DNA of 33,335 nucleotides from Alphaproteobacteria bacterium (GCA_030426465.1 JAUHYK010000050.1:1-33335); one strand, 5' to 3'. Shown: positions 16,727 through 26,502, numbered from the stretch's first letter. The notes: generated by a model from the sequence alone, not told the origin. Translations and numbers: made by a program.

Positions 16727-16729
16727 AAA

Positions 16730-17581
16730 GTGGCGGGTTTTGGGCTGCATAGCGATCTCGGGGCGCCTGCATTCTTGCGGGGCGCCAAGGCGCGCACCCT
16801 CGCGCCCCGCATCGCTGAATGGGTGCTGATCGCGCTGATTGCATTTCTGCTGGCCCGAGCGGCGATCGCGTTTTTCGCGCCATTGCCTGTGCCAGCCGGC
16901 GACCAGATGGCGGCGCTGCCCGCGGCGGCGAAAACCAGCGCGGCCGTTGAAGGCCGCAACCCATTTCCGAAGGCGGTCATTGACCCGACTGTCGTCGAGA
17001 CCGGACCGGAACTCGCGGAAACGGCGCTTGATCTGACGCTCACCGGCGTCTGGCCCGAAACCGGAGAAGGCTCGGCGATCATAGAGCGCCCTGACGGCAA
17101 ACAGCGCCGCTTCGCCGTGGGCGAGGAAATCGTGTCAGGCGTGCGCCTGATCGCAGTCTATTCGGATCAGGTGGTGATCGAGCAGAACGGCGTTCGCGAG
17201 TCGCTGCGTTTTGAATCGAAAGCGCCAATAGAGCGTGCGGCGCGTCCGGCGCAAAACACCGACCCGCAAACGCAAGGCCCCACGCCAGCCGAAGACAAGA
17301 TCCAGAACCCGGCGCCGGGCGCCCCCTTCAGCATTTCACCGGGTCTCGATTCGGCCGGGCAGCCGGCGATCATTTTTCATGCAGGCGAGAACCGCGCCGC
17401 GTTTGAAGCCGCAGGTCTTCAAGACGGCGATATTCTGCGCAGCGTCAACGGATCGCCTCCCTCCATGGAGCCGGCGGAACTTGCGGCGATGATGAGCCAG
17501 TTTATGAAATCGGGCGCCGCGACGCTTGTCGTGGAACGCAACGGCGCCCTTGAAACAATACAACTGTCGAAAGACGGATAG
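16730..17581 (+). CDS. gspC: T2SS inner-membrane protein GspC
   Basis: GspC links the inner-membrane platform of the T2SS to the secretin and helps choose substrates. The 283-residue protein has a cytoplasmic N-terminus, one membrane helix (about 31-50), a periplasmic HR domain (about 90-155, LDLTLTGVWPETGEGSAII) that binds the GspD N0 domain, a Pro-rich linker and a PDZ domain (about 195-280, with AAGLQDGDILRSVNG). The PDZ form, rather than coiled coil, is the Klebsiella/Dickeya type. The GTG start is set by AAGGG nine bases upstream. It opens the gsp operon, 10 bases before gspD. Confidence 0.93.
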   Translation: MAGFGLHSDLGAPAFLRGAKARTLAPRIAEWVLIALIAFLLARAAIAFFAPLPVPAGDQMAALPAAAKTSAAVEGRNPFPKAVIDPTVVETGPELAETALDLTLTGVWPETGEGSAIIERPDGKQRRFAVGEEIVSGVRLIAVYSDQVVIEQNGVRESLRFESKAPIERAARPAQNTDPQTQGPTPAEDKIQNPAPGAPFSISPGLDSAGQPAIIFHAGENRAAFEAAGLQDGDILRSVNGSPPSMEPAELAAMMSQFMKSGAATLVVERNGALETIQLSKDG

Positions 17582-17591
17582 GGGATGAGTA

Positions 17592-19583
17592 ATGCCGTCG
17601 TATCGTAAAAGTTTTACCGCCGGGTGTTGCGTTTTGCTGAGTGTGTTTGCGTCTTCGGCGGTTTATGCGCAGGAAAACTGTGGAGAATCTCTCAATTACG
17701 AAGACGCGGACATCCGCGCCGTGATTGATGAAATCGCGATCCGCACGGGCCGCACGTTTCTGCTCGATCCGGCGGTGCAGGGCCGGGTGACGGTGAAATC
17801 GCCGCCCAATGGCGGCCTTTGCGCTGATGAGGCCTGGGAGCTGTTTCAGGCGATGCTGCGCGTCAATGACTTTGTGGCGGCGCCGGTTGGCGACGGCAAA
17901 TACAGGATTGTGCCCCTGCAGGAAGCAGCGCGCACGGCGGGCCCGGTGGGCGAGGGGGTCGGCTCCGATCTGACAACGCAGATCGTGCGTCTCAACTATG
18001 TGGACGCCCGCGAGGCGGCGGCCAATCTTGCGCAAATTATCGGCAATAACGGCGTCGTCAGTCCGGTCCGTTCCGGCAACGCGGTCATCATCGTTGATAC
18101 CGCAGACAACGCCGCGCGCATTCGCGAAGTGTTGCGCCAGCTCGACCGTGACATCACGATCTATCGCACAATTCCGTTGCAGCACGCCTCATCGTCAGAA
18201 GTGGCGCGGCTGGTGCGCGAGCTTGCGCAGGAATTGTCGGAAGAAAATGGCGGGCGCGCCACTTATAGCGTTGTCGCCGTGGAAGCGAGTAACTCGCTGC
18301 TGATCCGCGCCGAGCCGGCCCTGATGCGCCGGCTTGAACTCGTGATTGGCGAGCTTGACCAATATGGCGAGGCGACTTCGGAACTGACGGTTGTTTATCT
18401 TAAACATGCAGACGCGGAGGAACTGGCGCCGTTGCTTGAGGACGTCGCGAACAATACGCGCAGCGGAACATCCGCCGAAGGGGCGGTTTCCAACAACCGC
18501 GCTACTGTTTCTTTTCACAAGCCTACCAACTCCATTATTATCAATGGCGACGCCAGCCTTCAACGCACCTTGCAGAATGTCATTGGCCAGCTTGATGTCC
18601 GGCGGGCGCAGGTTCTGGTTGAGGCGATCATCGTCGAAGTCTCAGACACGACGGCGCGCAATCTCGGCGTTCAATATTTCCTCACCGGCAGTGAAGAAAA
18701 TGGCGTTCCTTTTACTGCCACTAATTTTTCATCGGCGCAGCCGAATATTCTGGGCGCCGCGGGCGCGGCCTTGTTGCGCGGCGGCGGTTATCCGACCGGT
18801 CTCTCCGATGGCGCTGCGGATGATGTGGCGGACGATCTCGCCCAGGCGGCGCTGACATCGCTCTTGGGCGTGAATGGCTTTTCCCTTGGCGGCGGCGTCG
18901 ATCTTGGCGGCGGCAATATATTCGGCGGCATCCTGACGGCGATCAAGGCCGACACCAACTCCAATGTGCTTTCAACGCCGTCGGTCGTGACCCTCGATAA
19001 TGAAACGGCGCGGCTTCAGGTCGGGCAGGAAATTCCGATTACCACGGGCGAAGCCGTTGGCGATAATTTCTCCAACGCTTTTCGCACCGTCAGCCGGGAG
19101 CAGGTGGGTGTTATTCTTGAGGTGACGCCGCAGATTAATGACGGCGAAACAGTGACGCTTGAGATCGTTCAGGAAATTTCGTCGATCGCCGGGCCTATCA
19201 TTGCTGACTCGACGGATCTGATCACCAACAAGCGCGAGATTACAACAACGGCGCTGGTCGATGATGGCGATATCCTCGTCATCGGCGGCCTTATCGACGA
19301 CCAACAAGAGGATACCGAAGACAAGGTGCCGCTGCTCGGTGATATTCCGGGCGTCGGCAATCTTTTCAAATCGAGTTCAAAGGAGCGTCGCCGCCAGAAT
19401 TTGATGGTGTTTATCCGGCCGACAATTATCCGCGACCGCGAAACGGCGAATGCGGCGACGCGGCGTAAATTCGATTACATGCGCGCGCGTGAACTCCTGC
19501 GTAGCGGCGAGCCGACTTCAGAGATGGAGCGCCTGATCAATGACGTGACGGGCGCTGAGTTGCCCGCCGCGCAACCGGAATAG
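17592..19583 (+). CDS. gspD: T2SS outer-membrane secretin GspD
   Basis: GspD forms the 15-fold outer-membrane channel through which folded proteins leave. The 663-residue protein has a signal peptide (1-26, ending VYAQ), N0 (about 30-105), three KH-like N domains starting near 127, 191 and 264, and a secretin beta-barrel from about 335. The family hallmark VPLLGDIPGVGNLF is near 580-593. Two Cys in N0 (Cys30 and Cys77) could form a disulphide. About 55 residues follow the secretin domain, where some family members carry a pilotin-binding segment; no known pilotin gene is seen. The ribosome site is the AGGGGATGAG before the ATG. Confidence 0.97.
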   Translation: MPSYRKSFTAGCCVLLSVFASSAVYAQENCGESLNYEDADIRAVIDEIAIRTGRTFLLDPAVQGRVTVKSPPNGGLCADEAWELFQAMLRVNDFVAAPVGDGKYRIVPLQEAARTAGPVGEGVGSDLTTQIVRLNYVDAREAAANLAQIIGNNGVVSPVRSGNAVIIVDTADNAARIREVLRQLDRDITIYRTIPLQHASSSEVARLVRELAQELSEENGGRATYSVVAVEASNSLLIRAEPALMRRLELVIGELDQYGEATSELTVVYLKHADAEELAPLLEDVANNTRSGTSAEGAVSNNRATVSFHKPTNSIIINGDASLQRTLQNVIGQLDVRRAQVLVEAIIVEVSDTTARNLGVQYFLTGSEENGVPFTATNFSSAQPNILGAAGAALLRGGGYPTGLSDGAADDVADDLAQAALTSLLGVNGFSLGGGVDLGGGNIFGGILTAIKADTNSNVLSTPSVVTLDNETARLQVGQEIPITTGEAVGDNFSNAFRTVSREQVGVILEVTPQINDGETVTLEIVQEISSIAGPIIADSTDLITNKREITTTALVDDGDILVIGGLIDDQQEDTEDKVPLLGDIPGVGNLFKSSSKERRRQNLMVFIRPTIIRDRETANAATRRKFDYMRARELLRSGEPTSEMERLINDVTGAELPAAQPE

Positions 19584-19600
19584 GCGCAACGGAAGACCAT

Positions 19601-21109
19601 ATGAGTGAGACAACCGTCAGAGCCGCGAGCAGGCTCGCCTACGCCTTCGCAAAAGAGCGCGGTCTTATCGTGCTCGATGGAGAGGCGCGGCCGGTTGTTC
19701 TGGGCGCGCGCGGCAAGGCGCCAGACCCTTGGGCGGTGATTGAGGCGCGCCGAACCGTTGGGGCGCCCGTCGCCGTTGACATTCTGCCGCCGGACGCTTT
19801 TGAGCGGCGCCTGTCGGAGATTTATTCCGTTGAAGGCATATCAACGGCTGATCTCGACCTTGATGGCGATGACGCCGATCTCGCCTCCCTCGCGGAGGGC
19901 CTGCCGAAGACCGCGGACCTCCTCGACAGTGAAAACGATGCGCCGGTGATCCGGCTCATCAACGCACTCATCGCCGAGGCGGTAAAGGTGAAGGCGTCCG
20001 ATATTCACATCGAACCTTATGAAAAGGCGCTATCCGTGCGGTTGCGCATCGACGGCGTCCTTCGTGAAATCCTCTCACTGCCGGCGCGCATGACGCCGGT
20101 GTTGACCTCACGCGTAAAAGTCATGGCGCGCCTTGATATCGCTGAACGCCGGGTGCCCCAGGATGGGCGCATCTCGCTGGCGCTTGGCGGCAAAACCGTG
20201 GATGTGCGTGTATCGACCCTGCCGGCCCGATTTGGCGAGCGGGTCGTGATGCGTATCCTCGACAAGGACGAGGCGCGGCTCGATCTTGACGGTCTTGGCA
20301 TGCCGCCGGAGATTTTAACGCGCTTCAAGCAAGTGTTGACGCGTCCGAACGGGATCATCCTCGTCACGGGTCCAACCGGTTCAGGTAAAACAACGACGCT
20401 TTACGGCGCGCTGACAGTGTTGAATGAACCAAGCCGAAATATTCTCACTGTCGAAGACCCGGTGGAATACGCCATAGAGGGCGTCGGTCAGACCCAGATC
20501 AATCCGAAGGTAGGGATGACCTTTGCAACGGGCCTGCGCGCCATTTTGCGTCAGGACCCGGATATCGTCATGGTTGGCGAAATTCGCGATGTTGAAACCG
20601 CAGAAATTGCGGTGCAGGCCTCGCTTACCGGTCACCTTGTTCTCTCGACCGTCCATACGAACTCCGCTGCAGGCGCGATCACGCGCTTGCGCGATATGGG
20701 GGTTGAGGCGTTCCTGTTGTCATCGACCATCGCCGCCGTCATGGCGCAGCGTCTCGTTCGGCGCCTGTGCCCGTCTTGCAAAACGCCTTACGCGGCGGAT
20801 GCCGCGACGAAGCGGATGATCGGCGCCGGGGAACATGAAGAGGTGACGCTCTATCATCCCGCCGGTTGCGGGCGCTGCAACCAGACCGGCTATGAAGGTC
20901 GTGTGGGCGTTTATGAACTGATTATCGTCGATGAAAAACTGAAACGCCTCATTCATGACGGCGCCAATGAGCAGGACCTCGCAGCGCATGCTTTCGCTCA
21001 TGGCGAAACGCTGCAGCAATCGGGCCTGCGCCATGCGCGGGCGGGACTGACTGCGCTTGAGGAAGTCTTGCGGGTCGTGCATCAGGAGGAAGATGATGCC
21101 GGCCTTTGA
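19601..21109 (+). CDS. gspE: T2SS assembly ATPase GspE
   Basis: GspE is the cytoplasmic hexameric ATPase that drives pseudopilus assembly through GspL and GspF. The 502-residue protein has the N-terminal GspL-binding region, an N2 domain (KASDIHIEPYEKALSVRLRI, about 130), Walker A GPTGSGKTTT (about 257-266), the Asp box and Walker B (ILRQDPDIVMVGEIRD, about 316-331), the His box HLVLSTVHTNSA, and a zinc site formed by Cys390, Cys393, Cys423 and Cys426. The last 14 bases overlap gspF. Ribosome site GGAAG. Confidence 0.97.
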   Translation: MSETTVRAASRLAYAFAKERGLIVLDGEARPVVLGARGKAPDPWAVIEARRTVGAPVAVDILPPDAFERRLSEIYSVEGISTADLDLDGDDADLASLAEGLPKTADLLDSENDAPVIRLINALIAEAVKVKASDIHIEPYEKALSVRLRIDGVLREILSLPARMTPVLTSRVKVMARLDIAERRVPQDGRISLALGGKTVDVRVSTLPARFGERVVMRILDKDEARLDLDGLGMPPEILTRFKQVLTRPNGIILVTGPTGSGKTTTLYGALTVLNEPSRNILTVEDPVEYAIEGVGQTQINPKVGMTFATGLRAILRQDPDIVMVGEIRDVETAEIAVQASLTGHLVLSTVHTNSAAGAITRLRDMGVEAFLLSSTIAAVMAQRLVRRLCPSCKTPYAADAATKRMIGAGEHEEVTLYHPAGCGRCNQTGYEGRVGVYELIIVDEKLKRLIHDGANEQDLAAHAFAHGETLQQSGLRHARAGLTALEEVLRVVHQEEDDAGL

Positions 21110-22310
21110 GTATGAAGCCCTCGATCTTGGCGGGCGTTCGAAAAAGGGCGTTCTCTCCGCTGAAAGCCAGCGTCAGGCGCGCCAGGAATTGCGGCGCATG
21201 AAACTGACGCCGCTGCGGCTTTCAGCGCCGCGCAGCGAAAAGAAGTCCGGCCCCTTTGGCGCCGAGAAACCACGCGTCAAACCGGGCCAACTGGTGATGA
21301 TGACGCGGCAATTGTCAGCGCTCATTGGCGCCGGCACGCCGCTCGAAGAAGCTTTGAACGCCGTCGCCGTGCAGTCGGAATCCGGACCTGCCCGCACGCG
21401 CATGATCGCCGTGCGCGAGCGGGTGATGGAGGGGTGGCGTTTCGCCGACGCGCTTGGCGAGGACGAGAAATCCTTTCCGGCCCTTTATCGCGCAGTCATC
21501 GCCGCCGGGGAGACCTCCGGCGATCTTGGCGGCGTTTTGGACCGGCTCGCCTCCATGCTTGAAAAAAACCGGGCGATTAAAAACAAGGCGGTCGCGTCGA
21601 TGATCTATCCATTGGCGTTGATGGTGATCGCTGGCGGCGTTGTCACCGCGCTGATGGTTTTCGTCGTGCCGAAAATTATCGACCAGTTCAACAGCTTCAA
21701 CGCCGAGCTGCCATTGCTGACGAAAATCGTCGTTGGTCTGTCGAACTGGACAGTGAGCTATGGCTTGTTCGCTCTTCTTCTTATTACTGTTTTGGCCGCC
21801 GCCTTCTGGCGCGCCATGAAGGAGCCGGGTTTCAAGCTCACCGTCGACCGGTTCATGCTGAAGGTTCCGGTGCTGGGGCGGCTTTCGCGCGCAGTTGACG
21901 GCGCCCGTTTCGCCCGCACGCTCGCAACCCTGTTTTCCGGCGGCGCGCCTTTGCTGGATAGTCTGGTTGGCGCGCAGCGCACGATTTCGAACAGCTATAT
22001 CCGCTCTCGCCTCGACCGCACGGTGACGATGGTCGGAGAGGGCGCTTCCCTTGCAGCGGCGATCAAGCGCGCGGATGTCCTGCCGCCGATGCTGACCCAT
22101 ATGATTGCCGCGGGTGAGCGGGCCGGCGCCCTGTCCGAGCTGCTGGACAAGGCGGCGCTGCAATTGGAAGAAGAATTCGACACGGCGTCGACAGTGGCGC
22201 TAAGGCTATTGGAGCCCGCGATTATTGTCGCCATGGGCGGCGCGGTGCTCGTCATCGTTCTGTCAATTTTGATGCCGATCCTGCGGATCAACACGCTCGC
22301 GGTCGGTTAA
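21096..22310 (+). CDS. gspF: T2SS inner-membrane platform protein GspF
   Basis: GspF is the polytopic platform protein that couples GspE rotation to pseudopilin addition. The 404-residue protein has two T2SSF domains (about 70-190 and 275-395) and three membrane helices near 170-195, 220-245 and 370-400. Of two adjacent ATGs (21093 and 21096) I chose the second: AGGAGG ends six bases before it, against three for the first. The protein then starts MPAFEYEALDLGG as in its family. Its first 14 bases lie within gspE. Confidence 0.95.
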   Translation: MPAFEYEALDLGGRSKKGVLSAESQRQARQELRRMKLTPLRLSAPRSEKKSGPFGAEKPRVKPGQLVMMTRQLSALIGAGTPLEEALNAVAVQSESGPARTRMIAVRERVMEGWRFADALGEDEKSFPALYRAVIAAGETSGDLGGVLDRLASMLEKNRAIKNKAVASMIYPLALMVIAGGVVTALMVFVVPKIIDQFNSFNAELPLLTKIVVGLSNWTVSYGLFALLLITVLAAAFWRAMKEPGFKLTVDRFMLKVPVLGRLSRAVDGARFARTLATLFSGGAPLLDSLVGAQRTISNSYIRSRLDRTVTMVGEGASLAAAIKRADVLPPMLTHMIAAGERAGALSELLDKAALQLEEEFDTASTVALRLLEPAIIVAMGGAVLVIVLSILMPILRINTLAVG

Positions 22311-22324
22311 GGGAGACGACTACT

Positions 22325-22777
22325 ATGAAGAAAGTTATGAAACGCCGTCAGAGAGGCTTTTCGCTGGTTGAGCTGCTCGTCGCGCTTGCAATCCTCGCGC
22401 TGATTTCTGCGATTGTCGTGATCAACGTCCTGCCCGCGCGAGACAAGGCGGCTGTCGACACAACAAAGATCGATATCGGCGTCATCGAAAGCGCGCTCGA
22501 TCAGTATCGCCTCGACATGATGAACTATCCGACATCGCAACAGGGACTGGAAGCGTTGATCAAGGCGCCGTCCGACGCGCGCAACGCTAGTAATTACCGG
22601 CCGGGCGGTTATCTCCGCGGCGAGCTCCCGACGGACCCGTGGGGCAACCCTTATGAGTACCGTTTTCCGGGCGAGCGCGGCGGCGCCTATGACCTTTATT
22701 CTCTTGGCGCCGATGGCGAACCCGGCGGCGAAGGGTTGAATGCGGATATCGGCAACTGGACGAATGAAGACAGATAG
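22325..22777 (+). CDS. gspG: T2SS major pseudopilin GspG
   Basis: GspG is the main subunit of the pseudopilus, the piston of the T2SS. The 150-residue prepilin has an 11-residue basic leader and cleavage site QRG/FSLVE with the required Glu5. The hydrophobic stem helix runs about 12-35. The C-terminal SLGADGEPGGEGLNADIGNW is the calcium-binding loop of GspG proteins. The leader should be cut by the peptidase encoded at 9683-10498. The gene starts 14 bases after gspF, with GGGAG as ribosome site. Confidence 0.97.
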   Translation: MKKVMKRRQRGFSLVELLVALAILALISAIVVINVLPARDKAAVDTTKIDIGVIESALDQYRLDMMNYPTSQQGLEALIKAPSDARNASNYRPGGYLRGELPTDPWGNPYEYRFPGERGGAYDLYSLGADGEPGGEGLNADIGNWTNEDR

Positions 22778-23324
22778 GCATATCGCGTCGCGTCTATCGC
22801 GGCGGAAAGGCCAGCGTGGATTTTCGCTTGTCGAGATCCTGATCGTGCTGGCGCTGGCGGCCATGGTGGCGGGGGTGGTTGTTATCAACGCCCCGCCAGG
22901 CCGCAGCGATGTGCGCCGTACGGCGGAGCGGCTGGCGGCGCGGCTCGATTTCGCGGCGCAGGACGCCATCACGAAAGGCGCGCTGATAGGCGTGCGTCTC
23001 GGAGAGGATGGATATGCGTTCTATCGCTATGATCGTGGTGAGTGGAAACAGAACGCCGAACCCCGTCTGACGGCGGAAGATTTTCCGGCGGATTTTTCTG
23101 TCGCGGTGACGCACGAGGAACCCGCTAAAAAGAATGAGCCAGAGGATACAAGGCGCCGCGAACGGCGAGACGAAGATGAAAAAATTATCCGGCCCGACCT
23201 GCGGTTCCTTCCAACGGGAGAGTCAACGCCGGTAACAGTTGTGTTTCAGGACCGGCGCGAGGTCTGGCGGGTGACGCTCGACGGTGCAGGTCATGTGGAT
23301 GTGCGTGATGAAGACGGCGCGTAA
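22764..23324 (+). CDS. gspH: T2SS minor pseudopilin GspH
   Basis: A minor pseudopilin of the tip complex, 186 residues with a 19-residue leader and cleavage at QRG/FSLVE. The head has the beta-rich GspH pattern but also a strongly charged stretch at about 117-141, from HEEPAKKNEPED to RRERRDEDEK, which looks like an exposed loop. The ATG at 22764 (GGA four bases before it) overlaps gspG by 14 bases; an in-frame ATG at 22740 would give an overlong leader. Confidence 0.9.
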   Translation: MKTDRHIASRLSRRKGQRGFSLVEILIVLALAAMVAGVVVINAPPGRSDVRRTAERLAARLDFAAQDAITKGALIGVRLGEDGYAFYRYDRGEWKQNAEPRLTAEDFPADFSVAVTHEEPAKKNEPEDTRRRERRDEDEKIIRPDLRFLPTGESTPVTVVFQDRREVWRVTLDGAGHVDVRDEDGA

Positions 23325-23682
23325 GAGCCAAAAAGGCGTAACGCTGGTCGAGACTCTGGTGGCGCTTGCCGTCATGGGGCTTGTCATTGGCGCGCTCCTT
23401 GTCCTGTTGGGACAGAATACGCGCTTCGCTTCCTCCATGCGTGAACGCGCCATGGCATCCATCGCCGCTGACAATCTCATGGTCGAGGCGATGGTCCTCG
23501 AAGAGGCGACGGAAATTGGCGAGAGCGGAGGCGACGTCACAGTTGGCGGCGAAACCTTGCATTACCGCCGCGCGATTATTGAAACCGGCGTTGACAACAT
23601 TGTGCGCATTGAAATCGATATTCTGGCGCCGGCAAGCGGTCAGCGTCTTGGTCACGCTGTCTCCATGCGGAGGACGTCATGA
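23308..23682 (+). CDS. gspI: T2SS minor pseudopilin GspI
   Basis: A 124-residue minor pseudopilin that builds the pseudopilus tip with GspJ and GspK. The leader MKTARKSQKG is cut before VTLVETLVAL; Glu5 is kept, while the first mature residue is Val rather than the more usual Met or Phe. The start at 23308 gives a normal 10-residue leader and overlaps gspH by 17 bases. The stop overlaps gspJ by ATGA. Confidence 0.92.
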   Translation: MKTARKSQKGVTLVETLVALAVMGLVIGALLVLLGQNTRFASSMRERAMASIAADNLMVEAMVLEEATEIGESGGDVTVGGETLHYRRAIIETGVDNIVRIEIDILAPASGQRLGHAVSMRRTS

Positions 23683-24332
23683 CGGCCCGCGCGCAAAAGG
23701 GGCTCACCCTGCCGGAAGTGCTGATAGCGCTTCTGGTGTTTTCCGCTATTGCGGCGACGGCGGTTTACGCCTTGCGCCTTGGCGTCGACAGCCGGGACCA
23801 GCTCGCTGTGGTGGATGATGATCTGAAAAGCTTTCAGATCGCCCGCAGCCTGATCAAGGAAGATCTGGCGCAGGTGGTCATCCGGGAAGTGCGTGATGAG
23901 TTCGGCGATGGCCGGCCCGCAGCCTTCATGGGCAATCTGACCAGCTTTGGTTCGCGGCGTGAGGATGATGAACGCCTGCTCGCGTCTTTCGTGCGCGCCG
24001 GGTGGATTAATCCGGGCGCCGAGGAGCCGCGCAGCGCGCTGCAATTCGTGGAGTATGTTTATCGCGGCGGCGCCCTCATTCGCCGCAGCCGCGCCTATCT
24101 GGATGAGGCGACGGACGCCGATATGACCGAGCGTGTCCTGTTCGATAACCTCCTTGATGCAAATGCCGTGTTTTTGCTCGGGGAACAGCGCGGCGAACTG
24201 GAATGGTCGGATATCTGGCCGGTGTCCGGCGGCGGGGCGCCGCCGCGAGCGCTTTCGATCACTCTTGAGCGTGAAGGGCGTGACCCTGTTGAACAACTCT
24301 TCTGGATTGGCGCCATGGAGGGGATTTCATGA
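23679..24332 (+). CDS. gspJ: T2SS minor pseudopilin GspJ
   Basis: A 217-residue minor pseudopilin of the tip complex. The leader MTARAQKG is 8 residues, followed by LTLPEVLIALLVFSAIAAT, with Pro4 and Glu5. The globular head has the long GspJ layout, including QFVEYVYRGGALIRR. Starts and ends with 4-base ATGA overlaps to gspI and gspK, so strict translational coupling is expected. Confidence 0.93.
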   Translation: MTARAQKGLTLPEVLIALLVFSAIAATAVYALRLGVDSRDQLAVVDDDLKSFQIARSLIKEDLAQVVIREVRDEFGDGRPAAFMGNLTSFGSRREDDERLLASFVRAGWINPGAEEPRSALQFVEYVYRGGALIRRSRAYLDEATDADMTERVLFDNLLDANAVFLLGEQRGELEWSDIWPVSGGGAPPRALSITLEREGRDPVEQLFWIGAMEGIS

Positions 24333-25306
24333 GGTGGCGTGACAACCAAAAAGGCGCCGCGCTTTTGATCGTCCTCTTGCTGGCGGCGACGCTTTCTTTC
24401 GTGGCGCTGTCAGCCATGGAGCTGACAACACGCGCCGCCGCGCGCACGGGCAATGTGCTCTCGCGCGGCGAAGCCCTTTGGCGCGCCTTCGCAGTTGAAA
24501 CGCTTGCCGTCTCCGCGATTGAGGAGATTGCTTCCGATGATAGCGGCGTCATGTCTCTGGACGATGCTTGGGCGTCGGCGCCCGTGGAGCTCCCGTTTGA
24601 CGATGGCGGCGCGAGGGTTTTCCTTGGCGACGGCACCGCCTGCTTCAATATCAACACGCTTGGCGCTGATGTAACCGGAACCGGCGCCAGCGACGCCAAC
24701 CAGCCCCGGGAGGAATTTGTCCGTCTCGCCGGCCATCTGGGGATTGGCGAGTTTGATGCGATTGCGCTTGCCGAAACCATCGGCGATTGGGTCGACAAGG
24801 ACACCAATCGCCGCCCCCAGGGCAGCGAGGACGAATATTACACCGCGCTTCCATCGCCCTATCGCACGGGAAACCGGCCGATGGCGTCAGTGTCCGAGTT
24901 GCGCGCCGTGAAAGGCGTCACGCGTGAACTTTACGGGACGCTGAAACCCTATCTGTGCGCGATAGAGCCGGATGCGTCTTCGGTCATGAATGTGAACATG
25001 CTGTCTGAGCGTCATGCGCCAGTGCTCGCCGCGGCGCTCGGCGACACCGTGAGCTTGCAGGTCGCAGCGGATTTGATCGCCGCCCGTCCCCCGGGGGGCT
25101 GGCTGACGGTGGAGGCGTTCCTTGAAACGCCGCCAATCGGGGATCTGGACGTTCAAAATTCTGCGCGTTTTGCGGTGACATCGCGCTTCCTGATCGCCCG
25201 TGCAGAGATTGTTTATGATACTGCCTTACTGGAAATGACGTCAGTTATTGACACTAATGGAGGCAGGGCGAGAGTTCTGTCCCGTCGTCTGGGGGCGGAA
25301 GAGTGA
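24329..25306 (+). CDS. gspK: T2SS minor pseudopilin GspK
   Basis: GspK caps the pseudopilus tip with GspI and GspJ. The 325-residue protein has leader MRWRDNQKG and mature start AALLIVLLLAATLSF. It lacks Glu5 (Ile there), as is normal for GspK. The head includes the large alpha domain typical of the family (AETIGDWVDKDTNRRPQGSE; YRTGNRPM; SVSELRAVKGVTRELY). Overlaps gspJ by ATGA and gspL by GTGA. Confidence 0.95.
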   Translation: MRWRDNQKGAALLIVLLLAATLSFVALSAMELTTRAAARTGNVLSRGEALWRAFAVETLAVSAIEEIASDDSGVMSLDDAWASAPVELPFDDGGARVFLGDGTACFNINTLGADVTGTGASDANQPREEFVRLAGHLGIGEFDAIALAETIGDWVDKDTNRRPQGSEDEYYTALPSPYRTGNRPMASVSELRAVKGVTRELYGTLKPYLCAIEPDASSVMNVNMLSERHAPVLAAALGDTVSLQVAADLIAARPPGGWLTVEAFLETPPIGDLDVQNSARFAVTSRFLIARAEIVYDTALLEMTSVIDTNGGRARVLSRRLGAEE

Positions 25307-26502
25307 ACGAAACCTTAATTCTTCTTCTCGGAGAAACGCCGGACGATCCCGTCCGGTGGGCTTTCGTTGGCGAGGACGATATTCTGGAGGCTGACACAGC
25401 CGAAAATGCGGCCGGTCTCTCAGCCATCGCAGGAAGGGCGGAGGCTGCTCGCCTCGTTGTCGGCGTGCTGCGCGGTGAGAGGGCGACAATGCGCTCTTTG
25501 CCGGTGCCTCCGAAATCGGCGGCCCAGTTCCGGGCGGCGGCGAACATGCTTTTAGAAGATGAGCTCGCCGAAAGCCTGGAACATATCCATGTGGCGACGA
25601 CTCGTCATAATAGCGGCGCAGGGATAGCTCTTGCCGTCAAGAAATCCGAGATCGAGATGTGGACTGCGGCGCTGGCGGATGCGGGTCTATCGCCGGATGT
25701 GATCACCGTCGACTATGCGCTGACGCCCATGTTCGATGGCCGCGCTGTTATTATCGAAATCGCGGATCGCGTCCTCGGCGTTGTTGGTCTCAAGGGATTT
25801 GCTATCGAAAAGCCGCTTGCGGACGATCTTCTGCCCGTTCTGTTGAACGACGAGGAAGTGCGCAAGGTCATCGCATTCACGCAGCAAAGAGTGGCGGGCT
25901 TGCGTGACGACATCGAAATCGACCAGCGCGGCCTGATGAATACTGACGCCCTGATCGGGTTTTTCGCCGAAGGCGTGACCAACGCGCCGAACCTGATGCA
26001 GGGCGCGTATCGCAAGCGGCGCGACTGGCGCGCGGCGGCTGGCCCCTGGCGGCGCGCCGGACTTCTTGCGGCGGCGTCTGTTGCGGCGCTGTTGCTTGTG
26101 AATGTCTCCGGTTTAGTTCGTGACCTGCGCACGGCGGAACGCCTGAAACAGGATACGATTGCGCTTCATGAAACCGCCTTTCCTGAAGCCGCGGGCGCCG
26201 ATCCCAGGACGTATGCGCGGCAGGTGTTGGGCTCGGGCGGCGGCGGCGGGCGGTCGTTCCTGACGATTTCCAACGCGCTGGCGGACAGCCTTGAGGGCTC
26301 GAGCGGCGTTCAGATTGACCGCATCCGGTATAATGGCGCGCGCGACGAATATTCGATCAATTTGCGCTTCGGCGACATCACGCAGATTGAGACTCTGAAA
26401 CGCATGCTCGAAGCGCGCGGCCTTCAGGCTACAGAGACGGGCAGTGTGCGTCGCACCGGCAATAGCGCATATCTCGGCGAGTTAAGGGTGAGTGCGTCAT
26501 GA
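25303..26502 (+). CDS. gspL: T2SS inner-membrane protein GspL
   Basis: GspL anchors the ATPase GspE to the inner membrane. The 399-residue protein has an actin-like cytoplasmic domain (about 1-240), one membrane helix near 253-270 (AASVAALLLVNVSGLV) and a ferredoxin-like periplasmic domain that pairs with GspM. The GTG start overlaps the gspK stop (GTGA). The Gly run near residue 310 (GSGGGGG) is a flexible linker. Confidence 0.93.
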   Translation: MNETLILLLGETPDDPVRWAFVGEDDILEADTAENAAGLSAIAGRAEAARLVVGVLRGERATMRSLPVPPKSAAQFRAAANMLLEDELAESLEHIHVATTRHNSGAGIALAVKKSEIEMWTAALADAGLSPDVITVDYALTPMFDGRAVIIEIADRVLGVVGLKGFAIEKPLADDLLPVLLNDEEVRKVIAFTQQRVAGLRDDIEIDQRGLMNTDALIGFFAEGVTNAPNLMQGAYRKRRDWRAAAGPWRRAGLLAAASVAALLLVNVSGLVRDLRTAERLKQDTIALHETAFPEAAGADPRTYARQVLGSGGGGGRSFLTISNALADSLEGSSGVQIDRIRYNGARDEYSINLRFGDITQIETLKRMLEARGLQATETGSVRRTGNSAYLGELRVSAS

